From Bacillota bacterium (GTDB lineage Bacteria > Bacillota > Sulfobacillia > Symbiobacteriales > Symbiobacteriaceae): a DNA stretch of 17,990 bases. Each line of letters starts with the position of its first letter. Within the stretch, counting starts at the first letter, position 1. The stretch spans positions 1 through 17,990 of the forward strand of contig JAQBPS010000053.1 in NCBI GenBank assembly GCA_028287415.1, read 5' to 3'. Of the stretch, positions 1-7,457 are shown piece after piece. Below the pieces are notes generated by a model that searched no databases, was not told the origin of the DNA, and worked only from the letters and a program-made list of their open reading frames with translations. Both the position numbers and the translations under genes were made by a program.

Positions 1-274
1 CAACGTCCGCGAGCGGAACAGCCGGTTGAACCGGGCGGCTCTGCTGCATGGGCACCGACGGCTGCGGCGCCCGGGACTGCCGCGGCAGCGAAGGCATAGC
101 CGGCCGGGGATAACCCGGGATGCCCGGTGGGGCCGTCGGCCCCGGCCACTGCTGCCGCCCGGGCTCCCGCCCCGTATCCTGGCCCTGTTGCCGATTCTTC
201 AGCAGCTTCCCGGCGAATGAGACCCCCAGGAAGACAAGAAACATCAGAAAGCCAAAAATATCGCTCTTGCCCAA
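1..274 (-). CDS. Small membrane-anchored protein with Pro/Gln-rich tail, downstream of floA (partial)
   Basis: An open minus-strand frame begins at a TTG codon (272-274) and runs without a stop off the left edge, so its C-terminus is missing. It is preceded by a good SD (AGGTGAGG, four bases before the TTG), which overlaps the floA stop region; the two genes are 10 bases apart and probably co-translated. The protein starts with about five polar residues, then one hydrophobic segment (about residues 6-22, IFGFLMFLVFLGVSFAG), then KLLKNRQQ. The visible remainder is rich in Pro, Gln, Arg and Gly and has no recognisable domain. I do not recognise the family. The sequence supports a single-pass N-terminal anchor with a low-complexity, probably disordered cytoplasmic tail. 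Its position matches that of yqfB in Bacillus, but I see no reason to call it a homologue. The start is well supported; the function is unknown. Confidence 0.7.
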   Translation of the reverse strand, partial: MGKSDIFGFLMFLVFLGVSFAGKLLKNRQQGQDTGREPGRQQWPGPTAPPGIPGYPRPAMPSLPRQSRAPQPSVPMQQSRPVQPAVPLADV

Positions 275-284
275 GGGGCCTCAC

Positions 285-1271
285 CTACTTCTTATCGCTC
301 TGGGCACCGCCCTGGCCCTTGCTGATGTTCTCCCGCATGGAAGTATCAGCCTGGATGTTCTGCATGTTGAAATAGTCCATCACGCCGAGCTTGCCCTCAC
401 GGAGCGCCTGCGCCATCGCCAGCGGCACCTCCGCCTCCGACGCCACCACCTTGGCCCGCATCCGCTGCGTCTCGGCCTTCATCTCCTGCTCCTCAGCAAC
501 AGCCATGGCACGCCGCTCCTCGGCCTTCGCCTGCGCCATCACCTTCTCGGACTCGGCCTGGTCAGCCCGCAGGCGGGCGCCAATGTTCGCACCCACATCC
601 ACGTCGGCAATGTCGATCGAGACGATCTCGAAGGCCGTGCCTGCGTCCAGGCCCTTGGCCAGCACCGTCCGGGAAATCAGGTCCGGGTTCTCCAGGACCA
701 GCTTGTAGCTGCTTGCCGAACCAATCGTCGTGACGATGCCCTCACCGACACGGGCGATGACGGTCTCCTCGCCGGCACCGCCGACGAGTCGGTCAATGTC
801 GGCGCGCACGGTCACCCGGGCCTTGGCCCTCAGTTCAATGCCGTCCTGGGCCACGCCGGCCACGACCGGCGTCTCGATCACCTTCGGGATGACGGACATC
901 TGCACGGCGAGCAGCACATCACGGCCGGCCAGGTCGATCGCCGCCGCCCGTTCGAAGGCCAGGTCGATGCCGGCCCGGTGGGCGGCGATCAGGGCGTTGA
1001 CCACACGGTCGACGTTGCCGCCGGCCAGATAGTGGGCTTCGAGCTGTGCGATGCTGCTCGGAATGCCCGCCTTCTCCGCCTTGATCAGCGGCCTGACGAT
1101 CCGGACCGGGGCGACCCGACGCAGCCGCATACCCACGAGGTAGAAAATGCCTACCCGCACACCGGCGGCGGCAGCGGAGATCCAGAGGCCGATCGGTACG
1201 AAGCTGAAAAAGACGGAGAGCACCAGCACAGCGACAACGATGACAAGGATCATCGCAAGGGTTCCATCCAT
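285..1271 (-). CDS. floA: Flotillin-like protein FloA
   Basis: This 328-residue protein matches bacterial FloA (YqfA), which scaffolds functional membrane microdomains. The N-terminus has two hydrophobic stretches (about residues 5-25 and 28-48), as expected for a membrane-associated hairpin. A PHB/SPFH-like domain follows (about 55-225). Then comes an Ala/Glu-rich coiled-coil region (about 235-290, with [18 protein letters not shown]), and the conserved end [17 protein letters not shown]. Length is typical of the family (about 330). The ATG at 1271 has an AAAGGAGG SD about eight bases upstream, lying inside the end of nfeD; only two bases separate the nfeD stop from this start, so the genes are translationally linked. 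NfeD and FloA pairing is standard in Firmicutes, where NfeD partners the flotillin. Identification is confident; any client proteins are not visible here. Confidence 0.96.
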   Translation of the reverse strand: MDGTLAMILVIVVAVLVLSVFFSFVPIGLWISAAAAGVRVGIFYLVGMRLRRVAPVRIVRPLIKAEKAGIPSSIAQLEAHYLAGGNVDRVVNALIAAHRAGIDLAFERAAAIDLAGRDVLLAVQMSVIPKVIETPVVAGVAQDGIELRAKARVTVRADIDRLVGGAGEETVIARVGEGIVTTIGSASSYKLVLENPDLISRTVLAKGLDAGTAFEIVSIDIADVDVGANIGARLRADQAESEKVMAQAKAEERRAMAVAEEQEMKAETQRMRAKVVASEAEVPLAMAQALREGKLGVMDYFNMQNIQADTSMRENISKGQGGAQSDKK

Positions 1272-1273
1272 AA

Positions 1274-2587
1274 TTACGCCTCCTTTTGTGAGCGGACGAT
1301 CACACGGGTGCCATCAACACGGATCACTTTGATCAAGCTGCCAGCGGTCAGGTACTCGCCCTCGGTCACCACATCCACCTTCCGATCGCCGAACCGGGCC
1401 ATGCCCGCGGGCCGCAGCACGGTCACCGCCTCGCCCTCCTGCCCGAGCAGGCCTGAGAGATCCGCTCGGGCCGGCACAAAGCCCCTGCTGTCATTTTCCA
1501 GGGTCAGCGCCTTGCCCAGGCCCCGCCGGCTGATGCCACGCACGAAGCCGAACAGGGCGACAATCCCGGCCAGCGCCGTGTACATGAGGTAGCTGATGGC
1601 AAGTTGCCGGGAGGGCACCGCCAAGAAGATCGAGGCGGCGACGGCCAGGATGCCGCCCGCACCGAACACCCCAAACCCGGGGATGAATGCTTCTATGATC
1701 AGCAGCACGATACCGATCAGCATCAGCGACAGTTCCAGCCAGCCTGCTGTGCCCACCAGCACGTTGCCAAGGAAGAAAAGCCCCAGGCAGATGACGCCCA
1801 GCGTGCCGGGCAGCGTGAGGCCGGGCTTCATGAATTCAAGGCCGATGGCGACCACGCCGATTACGAGGAGCAAGACTGCCACCCAGGGCAAGGTCAGAAA
1901 CCGACCGGCCTGCTCCGAGAAGGTCGGCTGCACGTCGACCAGCTTGTAGCCGGTGATGCCCGCCTGTTTGAGCGCGGCGTCCAGGTCGGTGGCCTGTCCG
2001 TTGGCGTACTGCTTGGCGACCGCCTCATCAGCGGTGAGCACCAGCAGTTCCCCCTTCTGACCCGGCGACTTCGCGTTCCGGTCGACCATGGCCTGGGCGA
2101 GGTTCGCGTCCCGCCCGCGGAACTCGGCCGTGGAACGGAAGTAGCCCACCACCACCGACAGCGTCTTGTAGTCTGCCGGCGCCGTTGACCCCGACAGCCT
2201 GGGCTCCGCAGCCCCGATGGTCGAGCCGGGCTTCATATAGAGCTTCTCCGCGGCACTGGCAACCAGTGCGCCCGCCGATATGGCGCCGCCCTGAACAAAG
2301 GCCACGGTCTTCAACCGCGAGCCGATGATCCGCTCCTTCATCTCAAAGGCGCTCGTGACAAGCCCGCCGGGGGTGTCAATTACGATCGCCACCGCCGCCG
2401 CGTTCGGGTCACGCTCGGCTTCATCAAAAGCCCGTTTCGTGATCTGGGCAAGGCCGGGGTCGATCTCCTGCCAGGCATCAATATGAAGCACGTAGACATT
2501 CTGCGCCCCGGCGGCCCCCGCCATCACCGGCAGGAAGGCCAGAAGCGCCATCAGGAACAGGACACCGCCTGCGATCAGCCTGCGCAT
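1274..2587 (-). CDS. nfeD: NfeD family membrane serine protease (long form, ClpP-like plus NfeD domain)
   Basis: A 437-residue protein that partners flotillins and is related to Bacillus YqeZ. Residues 1-29 form a Sec signal peptide or N-terminal anchor. Residues about 30-220 are a ClpP-class protease domain with a DTPGG motif at 71-75 and a nucleophile motif GAISAGA, making Ser104 the predicted catalytic serine. Four or five hydrophobic segments follow (about 232-355), then a C-terminal soluble OB-fold NfeD domain (about 375-435). The position expected for the catalytic lysine of the archaeal 1510-N protease appears to be Arg151 (YFRS) by eye. The ATG at 2587 has a GGGAGGT SD. It lies 54 bases after the oxidoreductase stop with no terminator between them, so it may be transcribed from the molybdenum cassette as well as from its own promoter. 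The family call is very secure; protease activity is inferred. Confidence 0.95.
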   Translation of the reverse strand: MRRLIAGGVLFLMALLAFLPVMAGAAGAQNVYVLHIDAWQEIDPGLAQITKRAFDEAERDPNAAAVAIVIDTPGGLVTSAFEMKERIIGSRLKTVAFVQGGAISAGALVASAAEKLYMKPGSTIGAAEPRLSGSTAPADYKTLSVVVGYFRSTAEFRGRDANLAQAMVDRNAKSPGQKGELLVLTADEAVAKQYANGQATDLDAALKQAGITGYKLVDVQPTFSEQAGRFLTLPWVAVLLLVIGVVAIGLEFMKPGLTLPGTLGVICLGLFFLGNVLVGTAGWLELSLMLIGIVLLIIEAFIPGFGVFGAGGILAVAASIFLAVPSRQLAISYLMYTALAGIVALFGFVRGISRRGLGKALTLENDSRGFVPARADLSGLLGQEGEAVTVLRPAGMARFGDRKVDVVTEGEYLTAGSLIKVIRVDGTRVIVRSQKEA

Positions 2588-2641
2588 AAACGCTACCTCC
2601 CGCTTCGTGCCGGAGGGCGGCCTGTCAAGCGCCGGCCCCGG

Positions 2642-4807
2642 CTAATCTCCGATCAACGCATAACGCTCGGGCGTGGGCACCCAGGGCGTGCCCTCCGGCG
2701 CCTCCGCCTTTGCCACCTGCACCAGGTTCGTGTGGAACGTGGCCCCGCCGCCGAAGTCCGCGGGGGTATCCGCCGTCAGCACGTTGATCCCAACGCCGTC
2801 GGGCATGAACCGGGACCACCAGATCGAGGGGGAAATCGCCACGCCCGCCAGGCTCCAGTCGCCCACCTGCACCTGAAGCCGCACGGAGCCCCGGTCGTTG
2901 AAGACCCGGACCCAGTCCCCGGACACGAGGCCCCGGGCCTTCGCATCCGCCGGGTTGAGGTAGATTGTCGGCGCACCCTCGCCCTTGATCATGCGGGGCT
3001 GGTTGGCGAACGTCGTGTTCAGGAAGTGGTGTGCGGCGGGGGTCACCAGGTGGATCGGATACTTCTTCGCCAGCTCCGGCGAACCGTCGATCGACTCGGC
3101 GGGCGGCACGTACTCGAGCACGGGGTCAAGGCCCGCCCGGGCCAGGGTGTCGGAGTAGAACTCCACCTTGCCGGACGCCGTCCGGAAGCCGCCGTCCGCA
3201 AACGGGGCGGGCGCCCGGTTCACCTTGATCATATGCTCGCTCTGCAGGCGTTCCAGGGTGATGCCCTCCAGCCCGGGGCTCCCCGACGCGAGCGCCTGGC
3301 GGACCAGGTCCTCGTCGGTGTCCCGGAAGCAGGGATCGCTGAAACCCATCGCCGCCGCCAGGCGCCGGAACAGCTCCGTGTTCGGAATCGCCTCCCCCAT
3401 CGGTGCGATCGCCGGCTCATTCAGCTGCAGGTAGAGGTGCCAGTAGGAGTACATCAGGTCCAGGTGCTCCAGCTGCGTCGTCGCAGGCAGGATGATGTCC
3501 GCCCACTTGCACGTGTCGGTGAAAAGCTGCTCATGAACCACGGTGAACAGATCTTCACGAGATAGACCGGCGTGCACCTTCGATTGGTTCGGTGCGACAT
3601 CCGCCGGGTTTGAATTATAGACAAACAGGGCCTTGACCGGGGGATCGTTCACCTCGGTCAGCGCCTTGCCAAGCTCGATCATATTGATCTCCCGGGGCGC
3701 CGGCGAGGGCATCAGGTCGGGCCGCTCCAGGCTGAAGCTGTTGAAGCCGTATGCGCTCGACTGGGAGAGCAGGAAGCCGCCGCCCGCATCGCGCCAGTGG
3801 CCGGTGAGCGCAGGCAGCATGCAGATGGCGCGGATGATCGTCCCGCCGTTCGTGTGGCGCTGGAGGCCGTAGCCGACGCGCAGCACGGCAGGCCGGGACT
3901 CGTGCCAGAGCTGGGCGAACTTGCGGATCTCCTCAGCGGGGATGCCCGTGACAGCCGCAGCCCGCTCCACGGGCCACTGGGCCACCTTCTGGACCAGCTT
4001 ATCGAAGCCGGTCGTGTGCTTTTCAATGTAGTCATGGTCCAGCAGGTCCTCGCTCACCAGGACATTCATCACACCGAGGACGAACGCAGTGTCGGTACCG
4101 GGCCGCGGCGAGATGTGCCAGTCGGCCTCCCGGGCGCCCTTGTAGCGGTAGGGGTCGATCACGACCAGCTTGGCGCCCCGGCGCCGGGCCTCCTGGATCA
4201 GCGGCCACTGGTGCGTGTTGGAGGAGATCACGTTCAGCCCCCAGACGACGATCAACTTGGCGTTGACCATGTCCTCCGGGTCAGGCCCCATGCGCGTGCC
4301 CATGACGCTGGTGATCGCCTGGCTGCCGGCGGACGAACAGATCGTCCGGCCCAGCCGGCTGGCCCCGAGCGTGTGGAAGAACCGCCGGTCCATGGACCCA
4401 TAGTGCAGAACGCCGATGGTGCCAGCGTAGGAGTATGGCAGGATCGCCTCCGGGCCGTGCTCAGCGCTGATTTGGCGGAACCGGTCGGCGATCTCGGTGA
4501 GCGCCGCCTCCCAGCTGATGCGCTCAAACTGCCCGGAGCCCTTCGGCCCGGTGCGGCGCATCGGGTAGAGCACCCGGTCAGGGCTGTAGACCCGCTCCTC
4601 GTAGTGGTTCGTCTTGACGCACAGGTATCCCCGGGTAACCGGATTATCCGGGTCACCCATGACCCGCACCGCCCGCCCTTCCTTCACGTGGACGAGCATC
4701 GAGCATGTATCCCAGCAGTCATGGGGACAGACCGCCTTCTTGACCACGATATCCGGATCCTTGGCCCGGCTCTCCAGCCGTGCGATCTTCGCTCCCGCCA
4801 TGCCCAC
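2642..4807 (-). CDS. Cytoplasmic molybdopterin oxidoreductase, catalytic subunit
   Basis: An about 721-residue member of the DMSO reductase/formate dehydrogenase superfamily. Numbered from an upstream in-frame GTG at 4813, the N-terminal [4Fe-4S] motif is C29-x3-C33-x3-C37-x27-C65, opening with CPHDCWDTC. The molybdenum region reads RTICSSAGSQ (Cys159, Ser160, Ser161 are the ligand candidates), followed by MGPDPEDM and VIDPYRYKGA in the cofactor-binding domains. A molydopterin-dinucleotide-binding domain fills about residues 600-715 (LNPADAKARGL and the final ADFGGGATFHTNL). No twin-arginine signal is present, so it should be cytoplasmic. The start is ambiguous: GTG at 4807 sits five bases after TAGGAG and is preferred; ATG at 4801 (11-base spacing) is possible; GTG at 4813 overlaps the SD. 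The substrate cannot be read from sequence. The ferredoxin upstream is a plausible electron partner. Confidence 0.9.
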   Translation of the reverse strand: MGMAGAKIARLESRAKDPDIVVKKAVCPHDCWDTCSMLVHVKEGRAVRVMGDPDNPVTRGYLCVKTNHYEERVYSPDRVLYPMRRTGPKGSGQFERISWEAALTEIADRFRQISAEHGPEAILPYSYAGTIGVLHYGSMDRRFFHTLGASRLGRTICSSAGSQAITSVMGTRMGPDPEDMVNAKLIVVWGLNVISSNTHQWPLIQEARRRGAKLVVIDPYRYKGAREADWHISPRPGTDTAFVLGVMNVLVSEDLLDHDYIEKHTTGFDKLVQKVAQWPVERAAAVTGIPAEEIRKFAQLWHESRPAVLRVGYGLQRHTNGGTIIRAICMLPALTGHWRDAGGGFLLSQSSAYGFNSFSLERPDLMPSPAPREINMIELGKALTEVNDPPVKALFVYNSNPADVAPNQSKVHAGLSREDLFTVVHEQLFTDTCKWADIILPATTQLEHLDLMYSYWHLYLQLNEPAIAPMGEAIPNTELFRRLAAAMGFSDPCFRDTDEDLVRQALASGSPGLEGITLERLQSEHMIKVNRAPAPFADGGFRTASGKVEFYSDTLARAGLDPVLEYVPPAESIDGSPELAKKYPIHLVTPAAHHFLNTTFANQPRMIKGEGAPTIYLNPADAKARGLVSGDWVRVFNDRGSVRLQVQVGDWSLAGVAISPSIWWSRFMPDGVGINVLTADTPADFGGGATFHTNLVQVAKAEAPEGTPWVPTPERYALIGD

Positions 4808-4827
4808 TATCACTCCTACAATAACGA

Positions 4828-5298
4828 TTAAACCCGTAAAGTAGCGGCCAGCCGGCCCGGGTGCAGCAGCACATCCAGCCCATCCGCCGGACTGCGCACA
4901 ACAATATCTGAGGCCACCAGTGAACGCGTTGCGGCACCTTCCGGCCCCAGCACGCAGATGCCGAGCAGGGCGGCCTCCAGCATGAGCCGGTCATTCGCCC
5001 CGTTGCCCATAGCGACCACCTGCTCCGCCCCCAGCCGCTCTACCAGCGCCCGCTTGGCGACGGCCTGATCCCCGGCCCCGATCACGTCCAGGGTAACTGG
5101 CAGGCCTCCGAGTTCTACGGCAGCAAGGCCGAAGGTATCCGCAGTGATTACGTGCACGTCGACCCGGGTGGCCAGGTCCGTCAGCCGCTGCGCCACCCCG
5201 GGCGTCAGCCGGCCATCCATCGCCAGCGTGCCATTATAGTCCAACACCAGGTGCGCCACCCGCATGGGTGGGCGCCCCGGAATTGATAGTTCGAGCAT
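4828..5298 (-). CDS. Small HAD-superfamily protein, soluble P-type ATPase-like
   Basis: A 156-residue capless HAD protein. Motif I is DYNGTLA with the nucleophile at Asp20; the second Asp of ordinary HAD phosphatases is Asn22. Motif II is ITAD (Thr52), a candidate motif III lysine is Lys82, and motif IV reads GNGANDRLM (98-106), with Asn where many HADs have GDGxND. The small size and P-type-ATPase-like phosphorylation site fit the family known as soluble P-type ATPase-like proteins (COG4087 type), whose physiological substrate is, to my knowledge, unknown. The ATG at 5298 has an excellent GGAGGT SD seven bases upstream. It lies 17 bases after the molybdopterin-binding gene and about 20 bases before the oxidoreductase start, so it is an internal operon member. 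Because the general acid/base Asp is absent, slow phosphatase, phosphotransferase or phosphorylation-switch activity is possible; this is inference. Confidence 0.85.
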   Translation of the reverse strand: MLELSIPGRPPMRVAHLVLDYNGTLAMDGRLTPGVAQRLTDLATRVDVHVITADTFGLAAVELGGLPVTLDVIGAGDQAVAKRALVERLGAEQVVAMGNGANDRLMLEAALLGICVLGPEGAATRSLVASDIVVRSPADGLDVLLHPGRLAATLRV

Positions 5299-5315
5299 GG
5301 TGCATACCTCCGCGA

Positions 5316-6287
5316 CTACTTGTGAATCAGGCCGCCATGCCCCATGCGGATAAAGTCGCGTTTCGTCAGGATCTCGCCCGCCAGCACTATGGGCAGCACC
5401 ATATCAAACAGCGTATAGCTCTCAAACATAACCGCGCCCGGCAGGCCCATGATCGGCTGATCGCCTTCGAGATAGCCCATCATGAACATCGACCCCGGCA
5501 AGACCGGCGCCCCGTAGGTCACGATTTGCGCCCCGCTCTGCCGGATCGCGCCCGGCGTCGCATCGTCCGGGTCGACCGACATGCCCCCGGTGCACAGGAT
5601 CAGCTCTGCGCCCGCAGCCCGTGCCTCGCGGATTTTCGCCACGGTCATCTCTGCCTGATCATCGCTGTACGTCTTATAGACTACCGGGCAGCCGAAGGCC
5701 GCGAGCTTCGCCTCGACCACCGGGCCGAACTTGTCCGCAATCCGGCCCTTGAACACCTCGCTGCCCGTGACGATCACCGCCGCCCGCAGCTGACGGTACG
5801 GCTTCACCCGGATCCACGCCCCGAGCGCCTCCGCCTCCGCCACCTGCTGCTCGGCGATCACCAGCGGCGTCACCTTGACACCGGCCAGCAACTGCCCCGC
5901 GGCCACCGCCGTGCGGTCGTACAGCGTGGCGACCGTGATCTCACCGATGCCGTTGATCTGCTCCAGCCGGTCGCGATCGACCCGCAGCAGACCGGCATGT
6001 TCCGCCTTGAGGCTGACCTTGCCCTCGCGCGGCGCACCCCAGACGATGCCGCCAGCCACCCCGGCCGCCGCCATGCGCTCCGCCGCCTCCTCCTCGTGCA
6101 CCATGCCAGGCTGCACTTCCCATACGTAGAGGTGCTCCTTGCCCATGGAGAGCAGCAGCGGAAGATCTTCCGCGCGGACAATATGCCCCTTGCGGAAGGC
6201 GGGGCCCTTCCCCTCCCCCGGCACAATGCGCGTCAGGTCATGGCAGAGCATCATTCCTATGGCATCCTGAGCGGCGACAACCTTCAT
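5316..6287 (-). CDS. Molybdopterin-binding protein (MoeA/MogA-like MoCF domain)
   Basis: A 323-residue protein whose C-terminal half (about 168-310) is a MoCF/MPT-binding domain, with VTGSEVFKGRI at 173-183 and CTGGMSVDPDDATPG at 232-246. These are the nucleotide/molybdopterin-binding loops shared by MogA, MoaB and MoeA domain 3. The N-terminal half (KVVAAQDAIGMMLCHDLTRI, then KGHIVRAEDLPLLLSMGK) resembles the opening of MoeA-like proteins but lacks a complete MoeA layout (about 400 residues). It is probably a molybdenum-cofactor insertion or chaperone protein rather than housekeeping MoeA. The ATG at 6287 is preferred: GAGGAGG ends about 11 bases upstream. The in-frame TTG at 6296 lies only two bases after that SD. 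The gene follows the ferredoxin by about 25 bases. Dedicated service to the oxidoreductase two genes downstream is inferred from position. Confidence 0.88.
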   Translation of the reverse strand: MKVVAAQDAIGMMLCHDLTRIVPGEGKGPAFRKGHIVRAEDLPLLLSMGKEHLYVWEVQPGMVHEEEAAERMAAAGVAGGIVWGAPREGKVSLKAEHAGLLRVDRDRLEQINGIGEITVATLYDRTAVAAGQLLAGVKVTPLVIAEQQVAEAEALGAWIRVKPYRQLRAAVIVTGSEVFKGRIADKFGPVVEAKLAAFGCPVVYKTYSDDQAEMTVAKIREARAAGAELILCTGGMSVDPDDATPGAIRQSGAQIVTYGAPVLPGSMFMMGYLEGDQPIMGLPGAVMFESYTLFDMVLPIVLAGEILTKRDFIRMGHGGLIHK

Positions 6288-6312
6288 GACAGACAAGGCC
6301 TCCTCGGCAAAG

Positions 6313-6885
6313 CTAGCCTCGCGGCTCTATTTTGATGGCGACGGGGGTACTGACGCAGACATTTGCGCAAAGCCCACACCCCGTGCAGGCGTCCACGATC
6401 ACTTCCGGCTTGCCGTCAGTCATGCGGATCGCCTCGTCCGGGAACGGGCAACGCTGGTAACACAGATCGCACATCTGCCCCTGGTGCGCCCAGCATGCTT
6501 CAGGATTAATCACGGCGGTGCCCATCTTCACCGCGCGGGGATCTGCAACCAGCAGGAGCGCCTTCGGCTCACAGGCGGGCATGCATTTACCGCACAGGTC
6601 GCAGGCCTGCTCCAGCGGATTAATGTATGGGGTACCGACGGCTGCGCCTGCGCTCGGGGGCAGAAGCTTGATCACGTTAGTCGGACAGGCCGTGGCACAG
6701 TCACCGCACCGGGTGCAGGTGAGCAGGAACGCCGCCTCGTCAAGTGCGCCCGGCGGCCGCAGGTAGCGCTTGCCGCCACTGGCTCTGGTGATCGTCTCGC
6801 TCACGGAGTCGGCAAAGAGGCGCCCCAGCGAGCGGAAGTTGTGCAGCAGGAAGCTCCTGCGATCCTGCGGCTTCTGGTCGGACAT
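6313..6885 (-). CDS. NapF/NapG-like ferredoxin with four [4Fe-4S] clusters
   Basis: A 190-residue polyferredoxin. All 16 cysteines fall in four cluster motifs: Cys57/60/63/67 (CTRCGDCATACP), Cys95/98/101/105 (CDLCGKCMPACEP), Cys131/139/142/146 and Cys167/170/173/177 (CTGCGLCANVCV). The N-terminus carries DRRSFLLHNF, an RRxFL sequence like the leaders of NapF/NapG/MauM-type proteins, but no hydrophobic core follows, so I expect a cytoplasmic protein. The ATG at 6885 is chosen because a purine-rich AGAGAGGGGG lies about 11 bases upstream and the remaining extension toward 6939 looks non-coding. It is first in the four-gene cassette, just after an extended -10 promoter candidate. The likely role is electron transfer to or from the molybdopterin oxidoreductase; the donor or acceptor is not encoded here. 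Confidence 0.92.
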   Translation of the reverse strand: MSDQKPQDRRSFLLHNFRSLGRLFADSVSETITRASGGKRYLRPPGALDEAAFLLTCTRCGDCATACPTNVIKLLPPSAGAAVGTPYINPLEQACDLCGKCMPACEPKALLLVADPRAVKMGTAVINPEACWAHQGQMCDLCYQRCPFPDEAIRMTDGKPEVIVDACTGCGLCANVCVSTPVAIKIEPRG

Positions 6886-6916
6886 CGCCGGTCGCGCCCC
6901 CTCTCTGGAACCTTGC

Positions 6917-6931
6917 GCTATCACTATAGCA
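6917..6931 (-). promoter_or_regulatory. Candidate extended -10 promoter with overlapping dyad, molybdenum cassette
   Basis: On the minus strand 6931-6923 reads TGCTATAGT, an extended -10 element (TGn then five of six matches to TATAAT). It would start transcription about 30 bases before the ferredoxin ATG. No good -35 is visible, which extended -10 promoters tolerate. A perfect 14-bp dyad (GCTAT-4-ATAGC, 6917-6930) covers the -10 and could be an operator or chance. Confidence 0.4.
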
Positions 6932-6944
6932 CAAAACACAGCAA

Positions 6945-6969
6945 ACCCGGTGGAGTAACTCCACCGGGT
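6945..6969 (-). terminator. Rho-independent terminator of rpsU-yqeY
   Basis: Perfect 12-bp inverted repeat (ACCCGGTGGAGT, one base, ACTCCACCGGGT). It lies 20 bases beyond the yqeY stop on the minus strand and is followed by the T-rich stretch TTTGCTGTGTTTTG. It separates the rpsU-yqeY unit from the molybdenum cassette. Confidence 0.85.
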
Positions 6970-6988
6970 ACCGTACGTGCGAAATCAA

Positions 6989-7438
6989 TCAACCAAGCAA
7001 TTCCTTGACGACCTGGTTCACGAGCTTGCCGTCGGCACGTCCTTTCGTCTGTGCCACCAGCGGACCCATGACCTTCCCCATGTCCTTGGGACCCTGTGCG
7101 CCAACTTGCGCGATGATCTGGCTAGCCAGTTCCCGCACTTCGTCTGCGCTCATTTGTTCGGGAAGGTATGCACTCAGGACCGCGATCTCGGCTTGCGCCT
7201 TCGCAATGAGATCCTCGCGATTGCCCTTTTCAAATTCAGTGATGGTATCCTTGAGCTGCTTCACCTGTTTGGTGACGATGCCCAAGACATCCTCGTCATT
7301 GAGCGGGGCTTTCTTGTCGATCTCCACGTTTTTCAGCGCCGCCTTCAGGAAGCGGATCGTGTCAAGACGGACCTTGCCGGCGGGGCCGGCTTTCATGGCC
7401 GCTTTCATATCCTCTGTAAGACGCTCGTTGAGACCCAT
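6989..7438 (-). CDS. yqeY: GatB/YqeY domain-containing protein
   Basis: A 149-residue protein matching the stand-alone YqeY family, which shares its helical domain with the C-terminus of GatB and other tRNA amidotransferase subunits. Hallmarks seen are the opening MGLNERLTEDMKAAMKAG, the KVRLDTIRFLKAALKN helix, LSAYLPEQMS near the middle, and GKVMGPLVAQTKGRADG near the end. Length is typical (about 148). Its precise biochemical role is unsettled; tRNA binding has been suggested from the GatB relationship. The ATG at 7438 lies 19 bases after the rpsU stop, and its SD (GGTGAGGGAG) overlaps the rpsU stop codon, so the two are tightly coupled. This rpsU-yqeY pairing is conserved in Firmicutes. 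Confidence 0.96.
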   Translation of the reverse strand: MGLNERLTEDMKAAMKAGPAGKVRLDTIRFLKAALKNVEIDKKAPLNDEDVLGIVTKQVKQLKDTITEFEKGNREDLIAKAQAEIAVLSAYLPEQMSADEVRELASQIIAQVGAQGPKDMGKVMGPLVAQTKGRADGKLVNQVVKELLG

Positions 7439-7457
7439 AGGCTACGTACTCCCTCAC

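Noticed and set aside
120..1592. Long plus-strand open frame opposite floA and nfeD
   Set aside because: Composition is Arg/His/Pro-rich and low in ordinary hydrophobic cores, with no SD. It is the shadow of two certain genes in high-GC DNA.
2588..2641. TTGACA on the minus strand between the oxidoreductase gene and nfeD
   Set aside because: Seventeen bases downstream the sequence is GC-rich with no -10; probably chance.
2483..4831. Long plus-strand open frames opposite the oxidoreductase
   Set aside because: No domain or SD, biased residue content; explained by codon bias of the real minus-strand gene.
5268..6335. Plus-strand open frame opposite the MoeA-like and HAD genes
   Set aside because: His/Arg-rich shadow; both minus-strand genes have clear motifs and SD sites.
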